From an uncultured Geobacteraceae bacterium (GTDB taxonomy: Bacteria > Desulfobacterota > Desulfuromonadia > Geobacterales > Pseudopelobacteraceae): a stretch of 6,112 nt of DNA. Under the pieces are notes generated by a model. The model saw only the letters and a program-made list of their open reading frames with translations, had not been told where the DNA came from and searched no databases. Positions 5,734-6,112 of the stretch are shown one piece after another. The position numbers and the translations under genes were made by a program. How positions within the stretch are numbered: position 1 is the first letter of the stretch; every line of letters starts with the position of its first letter. Location: positions 1 through 6,112 of the forward strand of contig CAIRND010000471.1 in the NCBI GenBank assembly GCA_903879825.1, in the 5' to 3' direction.

Positions 5734-5971
5734 GGACTGTTCTCTATGAATAGTCGCAACATCTCATCATTTTCCTTGAGAGCAACTTCCATCATTTTAC
5801 GAGCGGTGATGTCCTGTACCACCAGATGCAAAAAATACTTACCCCTCTGAATAAAGCGGGACATGGTGCATCCAAGCCACACGTCTTTGCCAAAGGTCGT
5901 CAGGTGCCTCAATTCGCCACTTTGTTCCTGGCCGGTTCGCATGACCTCCTGGGCTATGACCAGACGCCCGG
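5734..5971 (-). pseudogene. Truncated duplicate of the HTH-PAS gene (PAS1 second half only)
   Basis: This fragment translates to about 79 residues nearly identical to residues 140-218 of the 440-aa regulator. It runs from RLVIAQEVMRTGQEQSGEL, through the PAS core end HLVVQDITARKMMEVAL, to LFIENSP. There is no frameshift or internal stop. Only six residues differ (L141R, Q150R, F159L, M186L, I190V, V195A), while about eleven of the 17 base changes are silent. The copy therefore looks like a once-selected paralogue rather than long-decayed DNA. It lacks the HTH, the first half of PAS1, PAS2 and PAS3, so it cannot be a working regulator. Past the left joint the frame adds eight unrelated residues and stops at 5709. 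A TTG at 5975-5973 overlaps the upstream stop codon as TTGA and could in principle allow coupled translation of an 88-residue peptide. Confidence 0.85.
5734..5971 (-). repeat. Direct repeat copy 2 (partner of 4709-4946)
   Basis: This is the second copy of the 238-bp segment, 1025 bp from the first, in the same orientation and without gaps. Flanking bases on both sides are unrelated to the flanks of copy 1. The right joint lies beside a repeated GCCCG (5966-5970 and 5976-5980), possible microhomology. No insertion-sequence ends are visible at either joint. Confidence 0.95.
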
Positions 5972-6112
5972 TCAAGCCCGCGAAATATAATGCAGATACG
6001 GAGCCAGTGATTCGTTTCTCCGTACTGTCGTTCCGTCGTACACGAGGGAAACAATCGGAATACCGATATCCTTTTCAATGGTTTTGAACAGAGCTTCGCT
6101 GATCATCGCGGG
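5972..6112 (-). CDS. C-terminal end of a 2-hydroxyacyl-CoA dehydratase/activase-family protein, partial
   Basis: The last 46 codons of a gene entering from the right edge. The sequence begins PAMISEALFKTIEKDIGIP, continues with the conserved-looking VSLVYDGT, and closes with SLAPYLHYISRA before TGA (5974-5972). A helix, then DIGIP(I/V), a strand ending in YDGT, a polar turn, and a hydrophobic PYLHY near the C-terminus resembles the end of 2-hydroxyglutaryl-CoA dehydratase-type proteins and of the large acyl-CoA dehydratase activase-like proteins common in anaerobes. Those proteins use an ATP-driven iron-sulphur component to dehydrate hydroxyacyl-CoA. No cysteine ligands fall in the visible part, so subunit and substrate cannot be assigned. 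The stop codon coincides with the joint to the duplicated PAS fragment, so the last residues may be either native or created by the rearrangement. Confidence 0.55.
   Translation of the reverse strand, partial: PAMISEALFKTIEKDIGIPIVSLVYDGTTVRRNESLAPYLHYISRA

Noticed and set aside
5863..6087. 74-codon plus-strand frame over the PAS fragment and right edge
   Set aside because: It is antisense to both the duplicated PAS frame and the dehydratase-family tail; the same antisense frame occurs opposite copy 1.
1..6112. CRISPR array, tRNA, rRNA, transposase or integrase
   Set aside because: No spaced direct-repeat series, cloverleaf-like sequence, rRNA motif or DDE/recombinase frame was seen on either strand; the only direct repeat is the two-copy PAS segment.

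Overview
The window looks like chromosome of an anaerobic, motile, signalling-rich member of the Geobacter/Pelobacter/Desulfuromonas group (Desulfuromonadota). This placement is an inference from protein style: a chromosomal-type Soj/ParA, a Geobacter-like methyl-accepting chemotaxis protein, a multi-PAS one-component regulator, and the tail of what looks like a 2-hydroxyacyl-CoA dehydratase-type protein. Base composition is moderate by eye. No rRNA, tRNA, CRISPR array, insertion sequence or complete mobile element is visible.

Layout from left to right. (1) 1-702, minus strand: ParA/Soj partitioning ATPase, running off the left edge. (2) 703-1001: divergent intergenic region with a promoter for each flanking gene and a phased set of TACATA/TATGTA motifs. 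(3) 1002-2024, plus strand: HDOD-domain signalling protein. (4) 2025-2263: convergent spacer holding a long imperfect inverted repeat. (5) 2264-3877, minus strand: complete transmembrane chemoreceptor, preceded by a Pho-box-like tandem repeat and a -10 element. (6) 4039-5361, minus strand: 440-aa protein with an N-terminal HTH and three PAS domains but no other output domain; its sigma70-type promoter carries a dyad. (7) 5362-5733: about 370 bp without an intact gene, containing two plus-strand terminator-like hairpins with no plus-strand gene to terminate (a possible small RNA) and perhaps a 30-codon gene tail on the minus strand. (8) 5734-5971, minus strand: a 238-bp, about 93% identical, gap-free copy of part of the HTH-PAS gene (second half of PAS1 plus linker). 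(9) 5972-6112, minus strand: last 46 codons of an apparent acyl-CoA dehydratase-family gene, ending exactly where the PAS fragment begins.

Functionally, the centre is a sensory/regulatory cluster (HDOD, chemoreceptor, HTH-PAS) beside the chromosome-partition gene. Nothing shows that the three act together, because they occupy separate transcription units. The right-hand 500 bp is a recombination scar that joins a dehydratase-family gene to the remnant of a second HTH-PAS paralogue. I see no clear-cut new defence or mobile system. The best leads are the scar, the orphan terminators with a possible small RNA, and the Pho-like operator in front of the chemoreceptor.
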